This document shows positions 35,668 through 46,573 of a stretch of DNA of 64,000 nucleotides, piece by piece; the first letter of the stretch is position 1, and each line of letters starts with the position of its first letter. Under the pieces are notes generated by a model. The model was not told the origin of the DNA. It worked only from the letters and a program-made list of their open reading frames with translations, and searched no databases. Origin of the DNA: Oscheius onirici. Its lineage: Eukaryota; Nematoda; Chromadorea; Rhabditida; Rhabditidae. The translations under genes were made by a program, and so were the position numbers. Location of the stretch: NCBI GenBank assembly GCA_932521025.1, contig OW051469.1:6336398-6400397 (forward strand), read 5' to 3'.

Positions 35668-35818
35668 GAGCTTCAACGTGTCCCATCAAACCTACAGTAT
35701 CTCCTTTTTGGATTTTTGCCATCCGAGTGAATTAGAGTGTAATTCACAAAGACATTTCTATTTACACAAAGACGTTTCTATATATATATGCAAAGCTGAA
35801 TGATTCTATTCATGTGTA

Positions 35819-35900
35819 TGTTACAGTTCAAATTGATATGAACTAGTGTAAATTGATTTCAACTAGTTCAAATTGATTTTTATTTCTTTCTCATTTTTCT
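35819..35900. repeat. Left terminal inverted repeat and subterminal repeats of Ginger-like element
   Basis: Starts TGTTACAGTTCAAATTGA, then further copies of ACTAGTTCAAATTGATT. It pairs with the right end at 38296-38425. Confidence 0.8.
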
Positions 35901-36085
35901 GGGCGTTTTTTTTAATCATTTTTTCAATATTTTATGTAAATTTTTATTTTTCCTTCTAAAATCTCAAGTTTTCGAGCATTTTGACTTCAAAACGACCTCT
36001 GACGGAATCTTACACGTTTGTCTGAGGCAGAAAGTTTATTGAAAACAACCAAAAACATCAACAACGACAAGCAACTACAACAAAA

Positions 36086-37927
36086 CTACTTATTGCAACA
36101 TTTAAAGTTTGCCTTATGACAGCGGGAGTTGCATTGAAGATTTTTTCTTTTGCAGGAGCACTTCTTCGTGTCGCAAAATGTAGAACAGGAGCAGCGTGTT
36201 ACTCCTTGGCCACCAGTAATAGAATCTTGGGCGACATTTGCTCGGAAGGACGAAATGTTGAAATTAGGAACCTCTTCAGTTGATACAAATCTTTCAGAAG
36301 TTGGATTAAGTTGGTTTCTTGAAAACCAATTGGGCAGAATTCCGTTCTTCGTACCAATTCTAAACAGTTTCAATTCTAAACAAGTAAACAATAAAAAGTT
36401 GTACAAACATTTAAAAGAGACTAACCGATAGAAACAATTCTTCTCTTCTAAAACAACAGCAATTATACTGCGAGGACCAATTTTTGGTCTATCGACGTCT
36501 GGGATTGACACCAGGACATTAGAGCCGGCTTCGATTTTCCCGTATCTGCAAACGTCAGTAAAAGAAGAAAAAGTAGTTTACCTGGCGTTGGAGGCTTCCA
36601 GCATTCGGTTTGCTTGTTTTTCAAGGTGTTGGCTGCTGTGCAATTTTAAATTCTCGCTTGTATTTCTGGTTCATATCCTAAACAGCTTTTTGAAGAAAAA
36701 ATAAATAAACACGTACCGAACATTGTGCAAAAAGGAGAACGGCCTATACCTCTGGAAGCGAGTGTTCTTGATGTACTGAACAGAATCGAGCAATGATGCC
36801 CATTCTGAAGTTTTTTTTGCTACACATCTCTGCGTGAATGTTTTCAATGTCTTGATTTGCTCGTTCCATTGAGCCTTGAGATTGCGAATGTCGAGGTTTT
36901 CCGTGAACAAATGTGCAATTGCTCCATCTCGCGAGAAAACTTCGTATGGTCGCATTCTCAAATTCTCTCCCGTTGTCGCTTTGCAGAATTTTTGGAGCAC
37001 CTGAAACGCTTATTCTATTCAATAGGAAGAAAAAAACTCTTACCGAAAATTGCGATAATTGATTGCAACTGATTTAAGACTTCTTCAGCAGTTTTGAACT
37101 TTAATGGCCGAAGAATCACGAATTTGCTGAGACGGTCCTGATATACCAGAATGAATTTAAAGCCTCTATCCGGTTTCGACTGATTGTCGATAAGATCCAC
37201 CTAAAACAACGAATTCTCAGAAAAAAATTCGTCTGTGAACTAGCCTGACAGCGTTCATTTTGGCTGCGGCTCAAAATTGGCTTCACGACGACTCCCTTTT
37301 TCATTTTTCCACGTTTCAATGGACAAATATCACAGCAGCTAATGAATATCGAAACAATTTTTCTGAAAAATTGATGACGGTGGAAAGAAATGGCTTACTG
37401 AATCAGCCCGAAGTAGTGTCTTACTTTTGGCCACATAAGATCTCTTCCCGAGCATCCGCCAGCAATATGGACGGCGTAGAGAATTTCGAACATCCTGTTT
37501 TGAGCGATTACAACATCTCCGTTTCGTGTTATTTCCTGTTTCCCGTTTATCGTTTCCGAAAGAAATCTGAAGAAGACAAACAGTAATAATGAGATAAAAT
37601 AGGATTACCTCCGGATGTAGTTTGTCTTTGTGGCATCATTTTCGAATCGTTGACCTTTATTGTGTTGATCGATAGCTTCTAAGATCTTCTGATACGTCTC
37701 TTCCGATTTGAAATGAGTCCATTTTTGTTCCATCTTCATTTCTGTGAGCCCTTTGTAAAATCGTCTTCGATGCATCGCTTTTCGATCTTCTTCCGGCAGT
37801 TTCAAGTTCTGAAAACAAGGTAAAAACAAAAACAAATGACTAACCGAATTGATTTGGTCCTCGGCTTCATTCGATCCTCGTCGTCTTCTACGAGTTCATC
37901 GGCTTCGGTTGCAGCTTCAGACGTCAT
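36086..37927 (-). CDS. Ginger-like transposase/integrase (KRBA2-type rve core)
   Basis: Multi-exon gene inside the transposon, start at about 37927 and stop at 36086-36088. In order: an acidic N-terminus (ADELVEDDEDRMKP), a helical module, a zinc-ribbon-like CCDICPLKRGKMKKGVVVKP, then the integrase core with catalytic Asp in VDLID, Asp in LQSDNGREF and Glu in SQGSMERAN, so the DDE triad looks intact. The C-terminus is a cysteine-rich tail (RCSCSTFCDTKKCSCKRK...CNSRCH) resembling CXC/tesmin metal-binding segments. Introns of about 40-50 nt separate the pieces. Not every junction was phase-checked, especially at 36520-36700 and 37330-37390. No reverse transcriptase or gag, so it is not an LTR element. 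Confidence 0.75.
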
Positions 37928-38295
37928 TTTGTTGCCTAAAGTATAGGAAATTAAAATATACCTAAAGTATAAAAACTGCAGCGTTGAAAATCGTACAATA
38001 TCAAGAAAACTGCAAAAAGACATAGGAAACGTCTGTAAAAACGTAAAAGAGGGGCCAACTGCATAAATAATCGAATAAAACTCGAGAAAATGAACATTAT
38101 GAACAGATTTACCCGAAAACTTTGCAAAAACGTAGAAAACGCAGATGCAGCGAGTGAAGACCTAGTTTGAATTTCGTTTTGGTGTCAAAATGCTTGAAAT
38201 TTAATCTCTTTTCTATTGGAAAAAAATAAAACGGGAATAAACGAAGGAAAATACGATAAAAACGTAGAAATCATCGAGAAAATGAAAAAGAAATT

Positions 38296-38425
38296 AAAAT
38301 CAATTTGAACTAGTTGAAATCAATTTTAACGTATCGAAATCAATTTGAACTGAAACGAAATCAATTTACACTAGTTCAAATTAAAAATCAATTTGAACCA
38401 GTTCATTTCAATTTGAACTGCAACA
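38296..38425. repeat. Right terminal inverted repeat and subterminal repeats of Ginger-like element
   Basis: About five copies of AATCAATTTGAAC-type units, ending TCAATTTGAACTGCAACA, the complement of the left end with a few changes. Confidence 0.8.
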
Positions 38426-38476
38426 TGTACATACACAATTTGTGTGATTTGTGTTGGTAATGAACTTGTTTATTTC

Positions 38477-38864
38477 CTATCGCGAGATGAAGAACCCTTT
38501 GTATGCTCCAAATACTAAAAAGAATGATATCACACAGAGGACAATAATCAGTGTGATGAGTAGACACCACTTCTCTGGACCCGTTCGGAATTCCACTGAA
38601 AGTAGATTCGATACTACAAGAAAGAGACTCACAGATCATCTCGACACGTCCCTGCTGGTACGGATGGTCCTTGTTTTTGAGAAAACTGGTGAGGTCATTC
38701 CATGTAAACCTTCTTCCAGAAGGATCTGAGCCAGGAAACTCTCCTCCATCTCCAGTTGGTGATTCTGATAGGGCTTGAAAGGAATGTGACCTCGCTTGTG
38801 AGCCACCGGGAACTGTTAGGAAACTGGCTGCTTTGCAGGGCAGAATAGAAGGCTGGGGATCCAT
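38477..38864 (-). CDS. Small tail-anchored membrane protein
   Basis: Exons 38633-38864 and 38477-38595 give 116 residues. The body is soluble and Ser/Pro/Gly-rich (SESPTGDGGEFPGSDPSGRR) with a segment FTWNDLTSFLKNKDHPYQQG. The end is one strong helix (WCLLITLIIVLCVISFFLVF) followed by a short AYKGFFISR tail, the layout of a C-terminally anchored protein. The ATG follows TTTACAG by 2 nt. The intron is 37 nt. No family recognised. The Ginger-like transposon sits immediately beyond its stop codon and probably lies in the 3' UTR or just after it, and might affect polyadenylation. Confidence 0.65.
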
Positions 38865-40269
38865 CTCTGTAAACTGAGGGAGGAAATGTAAATGTGAGGA
38901 ATTATACTCTGAGAGGAAGACTCGTAAACAAGATGTGGTAAGTGATGGAGTTGAAAACAGAGCAGAATTGGACCTGGAGTTACTCGAAAATGAGGAAGAG
39001 TCAAAACAAAGGAAATTCTTTTGTTCAAAGGCATTGACCCCTGGACCAGACACGAGTATCTCAATGTGACAGCGAAAAATGCCCATTTGAACAGAATCCC
39101 ATTCGGCACTTTGCATAATTCAAATAAACGAGTCCCGGCGGATTTTCTTTTGTCTGCAAAACTTTTTTAACTTACAAAAAAAAGAAATAAGAAACGAGGT
39201 AAGAAGTGAGAACGTTTCCATGAGTCTGCCACTGACAAACGATCCCAACCGCGAACAACTGGTCTCGAATGTGACCTCATAAACAATCGGAAAATAATAG
39301 AAATGGAACTCTGAAACACGGAGACATTTGTCGGCAGGAACTCCATGCGCAGGCAAGGGCCAATAAAACTTCATTGGCCTAACAATGGGCCGGAAAACAA
39401 TGGTGTAGACACTTCACTGTTCGAGAGGACGCTCAAACATCAGGATCGTCTGAACAATACTTGTAGGACACGCAGCCAATTAAAGAAACTCGCCACGAAA
39501 TGTGAGATTCGGAGCACTAATTACGACGACTTAACGTCTGTTTTTAGAAGAAGCAGTAGGCTTAATGCGCACTAGGCACAAGAAGAAAACTCTTCTTTGT
39601 CTTTGGAATAAAGATACGTCAGGCGTGGGTCTGACAAGGGAGGAGCAACGTCGAAATTAAAAAAGTCATTATCGGTCGACTAGTTAGACAGAACAAAGCA
39701 GAAGGCTGGGAGGAGAAAGATTAGTCTGGAAGAGACAGATTGGATTTTGAAAGGAAGTTCGAGGTAATATAATCCTAGGGGAGGGAAGTTTAGTCAGGAA
39801 GTAGACCAATCGGATCACAGACTTTTTTTTCTACATATGTATTGAACAGTTTATCATTTTAGCGTTCTGATCACAGACGCTCTCAATTTCCTGAACAGCA
39901 TACTCATTTTCTGATGTGTTCAGAACAACCTGACTCATCTATGAAAGCTTACAAGATTTTGCTTGCCAAGGCCAGATGAAACTGAGAAATGTAGAAAACT
40001 GTCTGGTTTAGAACTTCGAGAGCAGAACATCAAGAACTTTAAAAGTTGACTTCGAGAAACCAGCTACTCAAGTTGAGGTATCTAATTTCAAGGTCCACTC
40101 TGCAGTTTGGAGGAGAGAAAAAGAAATCAGCTGGTAGCTGGACTAGTCGTCCGAGAAGGTAATACGATTGTCTCCATCATGGCTCCGGGGATCTCTCGTC
40201 TCTAAGTTAGACTTTATTTACGAGCAAGAGATCAGTGGTCGGACCCAATTTGGGTTGGAGAGGGGGGTG
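38865..40269. other. Intergenic region, nothing recognised
   Basis: About 1.4 kb between two minus-strand genes. Open frames overlap on both strands without domain or splice support. Confidence 0.55.
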
Positions 40270-41630
40270 TTATAGAATAGTGCAGCACTTCTTCGCCTCG
40301 ACTTTCGTCTCGTCAATCTGTTGGACAGATATCTCCGACTGCACCTTGGCTCCACTTTTAGCACCTGGGACGGCAGCAGAGGCTTTTTTGACCTAAAGTC
40401 TTTTTTATATGGAAAAAGAAATTGGAATCACCTCATTGCTGACAGTCTCAACAGTCGGCCAGCTGCAGCCTTCAGCTTCGATAAATTTGTAAAGAACTTT
40501 TCCTGATCGATTGACCAGAATCGTTCCTCCCTTTTGAGTGATGTAGGCCGTCTGATCGTCGCTCTTCTCGAGATTTTCAGGTGCTGGAGTCTGACGAGAC
40601 TCGTCCACAAAGGCAACTTCGACAATCTGAACTATTCATTGATTACCATGCATTCTAAAAACCTTGAGAATAGCGTCCCATCCGGCCAACTGTAGAGCAC
40701 TTCGTCGATGAGCTTTGAGCTCCTCGACGGCCTCCGCCTCGTCATACAATTTCCGAAAGGGAACTCCAATAAGTTTTAAATATGAGCCTCCTGAAAGTCG
40801 GGTTTGCTTGGCAGAAAAGAGGGGGGTTGTTTACCTCGACTTCCGATCGGAGGTCCTCTGGTTAAAATAAAGACATCACAGCCACTTCGATGAAACTCTT
40901 GCATCTTGTTGTAAAGGGCGAGGATATGTTGAGCAACTTCCGGATTCGAGAAAGTTCTGACAATCACGATCAAAACCATGTCGAATGGACTGCCTTGCAC
41001 GTAATGAGTAATTGTTCTGCTCTGAACGCCCAGCTCTGTTAGTTCTTCTCCTGACACTGAAAGTTCTGCTTCGAATTATTACCGTAATTCGACTTACGAT
41101 CAGTAGTTGTACTGGGTCCAATCTTCGCATTCAGTTCCTTATCAATCAGCTTCAGAAGGTTGTCATAGTTATGAATCTGTGTTTCGAGGCCTTCCACAAT
41201 AGATGCTGAATGGCATTAAGTTTCTATGAATCTCCGAACCTGATTCAGAATCGCCCTTCATGGATTCGAGAGCTTTGTTGAATTCAACATGTGTGTGAAC
41301 TCCCATCGCCTCCCAGAGACGAGCTATTTGGACGGAGAATTCGGTAGAAATGAATCTATTCTGTACGTAATTAACAGCGAAGACGGCAGACGAGTTCTGG
41401 TTCAGCATCTAAACGAGATTACATTTGGTTCAAAATGTCAGTCTACCTCTTTGTAATCGGCTATTTTAGTGTCCATGAAAGCGGTGAAGGCATTGATCTG
41501 TTCAGCAGTGGTTTCGTGAATTTGAACTTCTTCGGGACAGTCTTGAGGCAGTACCAGAATCTTCCGGACCTGAAACTAACTCTCGTATCTTCTGGATCAA
41601 AACTACCTGATGGTCCGGATCCTCTGTCAT
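40270..41630 (-). CDS. Thioredoxin-fold (PRXL2/AhpC-TSA_2-like) protein with CaaX end
   Basis: Eight exons: 41607-41630, 41447-41569, 41240-41408, 41098-41205, 40835-41056, 40663-40790, 40432-40626, 40270-40392 (363 residues), all phase-consistent. The N-terminal half is helical. The segment FDMVLIVIVRTFSNPEVAQH, CDVFILTRGPP, LKLIGVPFRKLYDEAEAV and later GGTILVNRSGKVLYKF has the order of a peroxiredoxin-like thioredoxin fold: strand, helix, strand, then a C-terminal strand pair. The positions where such proteins carry their redox cysteine hold Ser/Asn, so a redox role is doubtful. The last residues CCTIL contain a CaaX box with X=Leu, predicting geranylgeranylation and membrane attachment. 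Family call tentative; gene model strong. Confidence 0.6.
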
Positions 41631-42451
41631 GTTGAAGCTCTTAAACATCGAGTGTTTAGTAAGGAAGTGGAGAAGGAGAAAGTGAAGGGTACTTTGCGTG
41701 CAAGAGGAATTGTAGTGGAATGTTTTGATAAGAGAACTAATTGGAAAACAAGAAGAGAATACAAGTCGCCCCTAAAATTTAGATGCAATTCTGCGAGTAG
41801 CAAAACATCTGTTCACAGGACACATTTGCTGCAGAAAATCTGAAAGGATAAACCACGTGCTGACATAAAGATTTATGTCTGTCTCCATTGAAGATCAGAC
41901 GTAAGATAATTGAAAGAAATACGGTAGTCTAATGTTGAAAGGTTCCTTATCTATAAGACAAAATGTTTCACGGGCACACATGGGTATGTATATATCTCTC
42001 TAAAAACTTTAACATTTCTAGCTAATGTATTTTTTTCCCGTTGTTTCCATAGCATTCACTTCCAGATGCCTCTTGCATTTTCAGGCGCTTGTTTATCCCA
42101 CAAGTGGGATAAAAAAATTGTCAGTAGGATAAAAAAAATACCCCGTTAACAAACAAAAGGGTAGTAGAAAAGATTTGAACTGAAACCTTCATGAATATTT
42201 AATCAGTTCTCATTAGATGGACGATTAAGAACCTGCTTGAACTGAATCGGGCCTTTGAGGGTGGCCACACTCATTCCCATCATAAGCGAAACTTTCCTTC
42301 AAATCACTTGGTGCTGGAGACTACAAGTTGAAAACGGATGAAAACATAACAAAATTTAACTAGATGGTTGAACCTGTCAGAAGACGATCGGCACTCGTCC
42401 ACAATTCGTCAACAGTAGAAGGCTGCTGCTCTGGGTCTACTCGGCCACGCC
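41631..42451. other. Divergent intergenic region
   Basis: About 0.8 kb between the minus-strand gene ending at 41630 and the plus-strand gene at 42452. It includes a perfect 10-bp palindrome at 42092-42113. No coding exon supported. Confidence 0.5.
42092..42113. repeat. Perfect hairpin, 10-bp arms, 2-nt loop
   Basis: TTTATCCCAC then AA then GTGGGATAAA. Role unknown. It lies 340 bp upstream of the F-box-like gene. Confidence 0.6.
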
Positions 42452-43739
42452 ATGTTCTTCTCACTCTTTGTGGGACTCTACGTCGCAGCTACCGACCTGT
42501 ACAGATACTGGAGAGGGTAAACTGTGTAATTAGAAAGCAATAGTTTCCTTTGAGGTCACTCCGTCCGATCATCCACAAGCCGAAGAAAATAGACTCGTTC
42601 CAAGGACTACCTACGTGCACGACTTCGGAACGAAGCCGGACCATGTGTTCGACTACGAGCAGAACCGTCTTCCTCCGGAGCTGCAGGGACTGAATACAGC
42701 CGATCAACCACCAGTTGCCCTCTTCCCGAAGCACATTCTGGCTCACATCAGATCGATGATTTCGGGAGCCGAGTTCCGGGATCTGGCCCTCACCAACAAG
42801 CTTCTTCACTGGCGATTGATGAAGTTTGGCCAGTATCGCGTCAGGAACCAGAAGACGTCAGCTTTGAAACCGATGTCAACGGACAGCGAGTCTTGTCCTT
42901 CTGGCCCAAGTCGGCTACCAATACCCTCAGGAGACAGACCTTCATCGACAAGCTATATATCGTGATTCTGGTAGCTTTCCGTTCTTTCACAGCAAAAAAA
43001 GTTTTATAGGTCGACACGCTGAGGGAGCTGCCTCTCGATCAGTTGGCTGCTCTTCTCGCTCATAGGACTAATATCGAGGAGGTCAACGTCTTCATCGGTC
43101 TGCCTGTTGACGACGCGGACCATCTGGACGACATCGCAGCTGTAATGGTTCGTCTCGACTCCTTTCTCAAAACAATCCGCGCCGTGCACATCTGCATCGG
43201 TCGTCGTGATCCTGCTATTCCGAGGCATTACAGTCTGCTGCCTTGTCCTCCGGAGATGCTCCTGCAGCCCTACATCAACGTAATGAGGAGCGTATTTCTT
43301 CAAGCAGATGTCAGCAGTAATTGGCCACAACACGCAACTCTGCTCAATCCTATCGCCATCTACGCGGACATTCCTCCCTATCTGGTCGAGAAGATGGTCA
43401 AAATGTTCGTAGAAGGCAGTCAGAAGATCAACTACCGCCTCTACTTCAAGCCGGTAGAGAGCTACGATGAGCTGTTGAGGTTTATCGAACGTCTCGTTCA
43501 ACAGACGCCCGGAGCTGAAGTTGTTCACACCTCGCAGAATACTCATCTGCTTGTTCGCTCAGAGAAGATTTCTCCTTCTTGTCGGAAGGACATTTGAAGT
43601 GAGAACTACTGTCGGATTGGCCGACCTACACCATTCCAATATCTGCTGGCGAGCTGTGAATGATCTGATTGTGATCAACTTTCCGGAAATGGACGAACGT
43701 CGATATTGCATGGGATGTGACGTCTACGAGGAAACCTAA
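42452..43739 (+). CDS. F-box-like protein with uncertain frame at two places
   Basis: Proposed exons: 42452-42516 (hydrophobic MFFSLFVGLYVAATDLYRYW), 42593-42832, 42862-42970 and 43010 to about 43597 or 43739. The second exon contains LFPKHILAHIRSMISGAEF and RDLALTNKLLHWRLMKF, shaped like an F-box (hydrophobic-Pro start, then L-x-L-x-N-K-x-x-H). The rest is an unrecognised C-terminal domain (VDTLRELPLDQLAALLAHR, NVFIGLPVDDADHLDDIAAV). Joining exon 2 to exon 3 needs a 29-nt intron, shorter than any other here. Near 43560-43600 the frame ends (SPSCRKDI, stop) while a second frame stays open to 43739 with a protein-like EVRTTVGLADLHHSNICW. Either sequence errors, unusual splicing or early decay. 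F-box partner would be SKP1 (inference). Confidence 0.5.
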
Positions 43740-43764
43740 AGCTGATGGAAGAAAAGAAGTGACG

Positions 43765-43770
43765 AATAAA
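43765..43770 (+). terminator. AATAAA polyadenylation signal
   Basis: AATAAA 26 nt after the putative stop at 43739. Its position supports reading the second frame as the true end of the gene above. Confidence 0.55.
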
Positions 43771-45206
43771 CAATAATCAAAACTCTTGTACTTGTTTAGA
43801 TTCTTTGAAAAGTGGATTTCTAGGAAGGTCTAAGAAATGTTTTATGTAGTTCCATCAAACTCTCAGAGAGTTCAGATAGCCCCTTAAAAAACGTACTTCA
43901 TTGGCCCGAGTTTGGCAAAAACAGAGTTGTTAATATTAAAAATGACATCGTATTTCGGGTGGGAAACTTTTGGAGGAAAATAAGGGAGTCGGCTCTCAGT
44001 TTCAACTGAACGGAAGTGGTATAATTGGCGGGGCAGAAGAGAGACTCTGCGCTCCCTTCAATCAGGCCGGCACACAGAAATTAAAGAAGATAAAAAGTGT
44101 GCCAATGGAATTGGGGTGTAGCCGACCGAAAACTCGATCCGAACGTCGAGACAGGTCGAAGAGCAGACGCAATATCGAAGAGAATTACGGGAATTGTTGA
44201 CCTTCGAGAGAAAGAAAGAGGCAGACAGATACAAAATGAGGAGATGTGTGGGTGTCAATGATCAGAACGAGCAACTTTTAGGGAGCTGTATTGTTCCACG
44301 GACATTCCAAGAAAGGCGGAGAATGATGCTGTCAGAGGAAAAAAAACCTGTCTGTCAAACACAGGGAAGTATTCACATCGGAAGAACAAGACAGAAAAGA
44401 ACCCAAATATGACGATCTTCTAGATTTTAAGTTGGTTTCTCTGTTTCTCTGTTGAGAACGGGCTCTTTCAATTCTGGAAGCTCCAAATTGTGAATCCTAA
44501 TTATGGTAACAGTCAAGACTCTTTTACAAAAAGAAACAAGGTGCAAACACATGAGACCGGAAAAAAACCGTGTTCTTTTGCAGCTGCAATCAGTTGTTGT
44601 CTATGGTGAAAATGGGAAAAGCCTTGCTCCAGAATTCATGGCTTCGAAGACAAATGATAGCCGAATAACTTTCCTTGTTGTTGTTCGCGTGATACTTTAA
44701 TCGAATTGTATTGAAAACAGACTTGAACTCATAACAGCTAAGAAGGAAGTGGACAAAGACCATGGGTGAAAAGAATAATTAAAAAACATCCCGGGTCGAT
44801 CGAGATAAAGAGTCTTTTCGCGCCGAGTTTCAATTATAAGGCACTGGAAAGACCGCCGAATGAGCTGTTTTTCTAATAAGCAGCTGTCTCGATTGACGTA
44901 TGTCTCACAATTGTCCTACAGGCCGTTTGGTCTTGCCGTTGTGTGGAATGAGTCCCTTTTAAAGCAATTTCTTTCAGTTGTTTGCCTGATCTTTGGGGCA
45001 CTTATCTCCACAAACGGATCTTCTTTCAGAGATTTTCCACAAATAACTTATCCCGAGACTTTTTTGAAGTTCCGTAGTTCTATGCAATTATAGGGATTAA
45101 CAGGACATTAATTAGAGTTTTACAATACCCGTAAGGATACCCATGACAATGTACAAATTGATGAGATTATCGAAGAGGATTGGTTGTTGCCTTCTCGATA
45201 TCAATA
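43771..45206. other. Intergenic region, nothing recognised
   Basis: About 1.4 kb. Small lysine/arginine-rich frames (43970-44412) have no domain or splice context. Confidence 0.55.
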
Positions 45207-45576
45207 TTATTGTAAGCTTGAAGAAGACGTCTGGAAAGAGAGCTGTGCATATAGACTGGAAGGAACCCACTGCATTTCAATTATCCGACTGACTCGATTC
45301 TCCCTGTTTATCTTCTCTACTAGTTTCATTTGTCTAATAATTTTTTGAACAAAAAAAAAGAAATTTACCTCGTGTGCGAGACAAAACAGTAGACAATCCA
45401 GACGACGGAACAGATTAGCCAGCCGACAAAGACCACCCAAAATGTTGCCTGGACATCCTCCAAATACATGTCATTGCTCTGAAAAAGACCTTTTCCAAAG
45501 AAAAATGTCAAACTCTTACGTGTAGTTCTTCCGATGACGTCGAGTCGTAAGAGGTCGAGGGAATTTCGAAGCTCAT
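45207..45576 (-). CDS. Small single-pass membrane protein, 97 aa
   Basis: Exons 45520-45576, 45369-45478 and 45207-45333 give 97 residues: a Ser/Thr/acidic N-terminus (SFEIPSTSYDSTSSEELH), one strong helix (TFWVVFVGWLICSVVWIVYC), a basic stretch (HTRQMKLVEKINRENRVSR) and a Ser-rich end. The positive-inside rule suggests the N-terminus is outside. Introns are 35-41 nt with good signals and consistent phase, the main reason to call it real. No family recognised. Confidence 0.6.
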
Positions 45577-46573
45577 GAAGGCTGGAAGAAAGGAGCAAAG
45601 TTAATGGTGACAATGAGAAAAATCGGAAACAGTGGATGGCAAGAGCGCAAGAGAAACACGATGAGCAAACAATGGACGGGTATCGAGTTGCCGGGAAAAA
45701 GCCGCGTGAACATGTCAAATCAAAGAAAAGTTGCTAAAAATACTGGTAGAGAGTAAAATTATCTGATTATGACCGCAATTGATACGAGACTGATACAATT
45801 TACCCACCTATCAATTGAAAAGTGGTAGTTAGTTACCGAGAAAACAATAGAAACCGGAGCAGATTTTTTGACGCAAACATTAAACTGTCAAATTCCGATA
45901 CTTCAACAAATGTACAAAACGGAGGATCACAACGGATTGAAAAATGTATTAGGATCTCGATTTCTGGGGAGAAGTCTATATGAAAAAAGACAAGACTTTT
46001 TCGGTGTAAAAATGCAAATAACATGGTTCGGAAGTAATCAACACTAGACCTCGTCCCGAAAACAAAAGAGGCAAGAAAAGCCGGACAGATTAGGACCGAG
46101 AGCCTCTCAAAGCGGTTGTTGGTTCTCCTTCGGCGAGCTTCGAAAAAGTACGCGCAGGTGTTCGCATCCAAATAGACTGTCTCTTTTCTTAATCAAATGA
46201 GAAAAATTTGAAATAAGGGTCGCGCAGGAGACTTCGAACTACTGATAAACGGGCGGAGAGTGCCACAGCAGAGAGAGAGAGAGAGAGACCTCTCTACTGA
46301 TTGCCCTATCTTTTAGCACTGTCTGACTTCAAGACCGGTTCCGAGCGCGGGAAGAAAGACAGCGTTTAGCTGGTATTAAAGTACTCGCGTACAGGTTGTT
46401 TGTTCTGGAAAGGTCATTCGAAAAGAGGGAAAACAAAGTGCTTTCGAACTTATTGGCTATTAATGTCGGAAGAGGTTTTTTGTCTGGCGCAGCTGTCACT
46501 ACGAAAATCGGACTGAAACATCAACAGTTTATGAAGCACCAGAAAAAGAGATCGCAGGACACGTTGGACGCTT
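45577..46573. other. Intergenic region with (GA)n tract
   Basis: About 1 kb without a supported gene. A (GA)9 microsatellite is at 46271-46288. Confidence 0.55.
46271..46288. repeat. (GA)9 microsatellite
   Basis: Uninterrupted GA dinucleotides. Confidence 0.8.

Larger units (their letters stand above)
35819..38425 (-). mobile_element. Ginger-like DNA transposon, complete
   Basis: 2607-bp element. Both ends read TGTTRCAGTTCAAATTGA (left TGTTACAG..., right on the other strand TGTTGCAG...), and it is flanked by the 4-bp target duplication TGTA (35815-35818 and 38426-38429). TGTNR termini, a 4-bp duplication and a gypsy-type integrase are the described marks of Ginger elements. The subterminal regions carry many copies of AGTTCAAATTGATT in both orientations. 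The integrase gene runs on the minus strand. Insertion is 48 bp beyond the stop codon of the tail-anchored gene at 38477, so that gene is not disrupted. Confidence 0.85.

Noticed and set aside
35819-38425. LTR retrotransposon
   Set aside because: Integrase is gypsy-like but there is no reverse transcriptase, protease or gag, and the ends are inverted, not direct, repeats.
38403-39116. 237-codon minus-strand ORF as a single-exon gene
   Set aside because: Only its middle (38633-38864) looks coding. It continues through a clear donor and into the transposon end, while spliced reading gives a proper tail-anchored protein.
42092-42113. Terminator or transposon end at the 10-bp palindrome
   Set aside because: Isolated, no T-run context on a gene end and no partner repeat.
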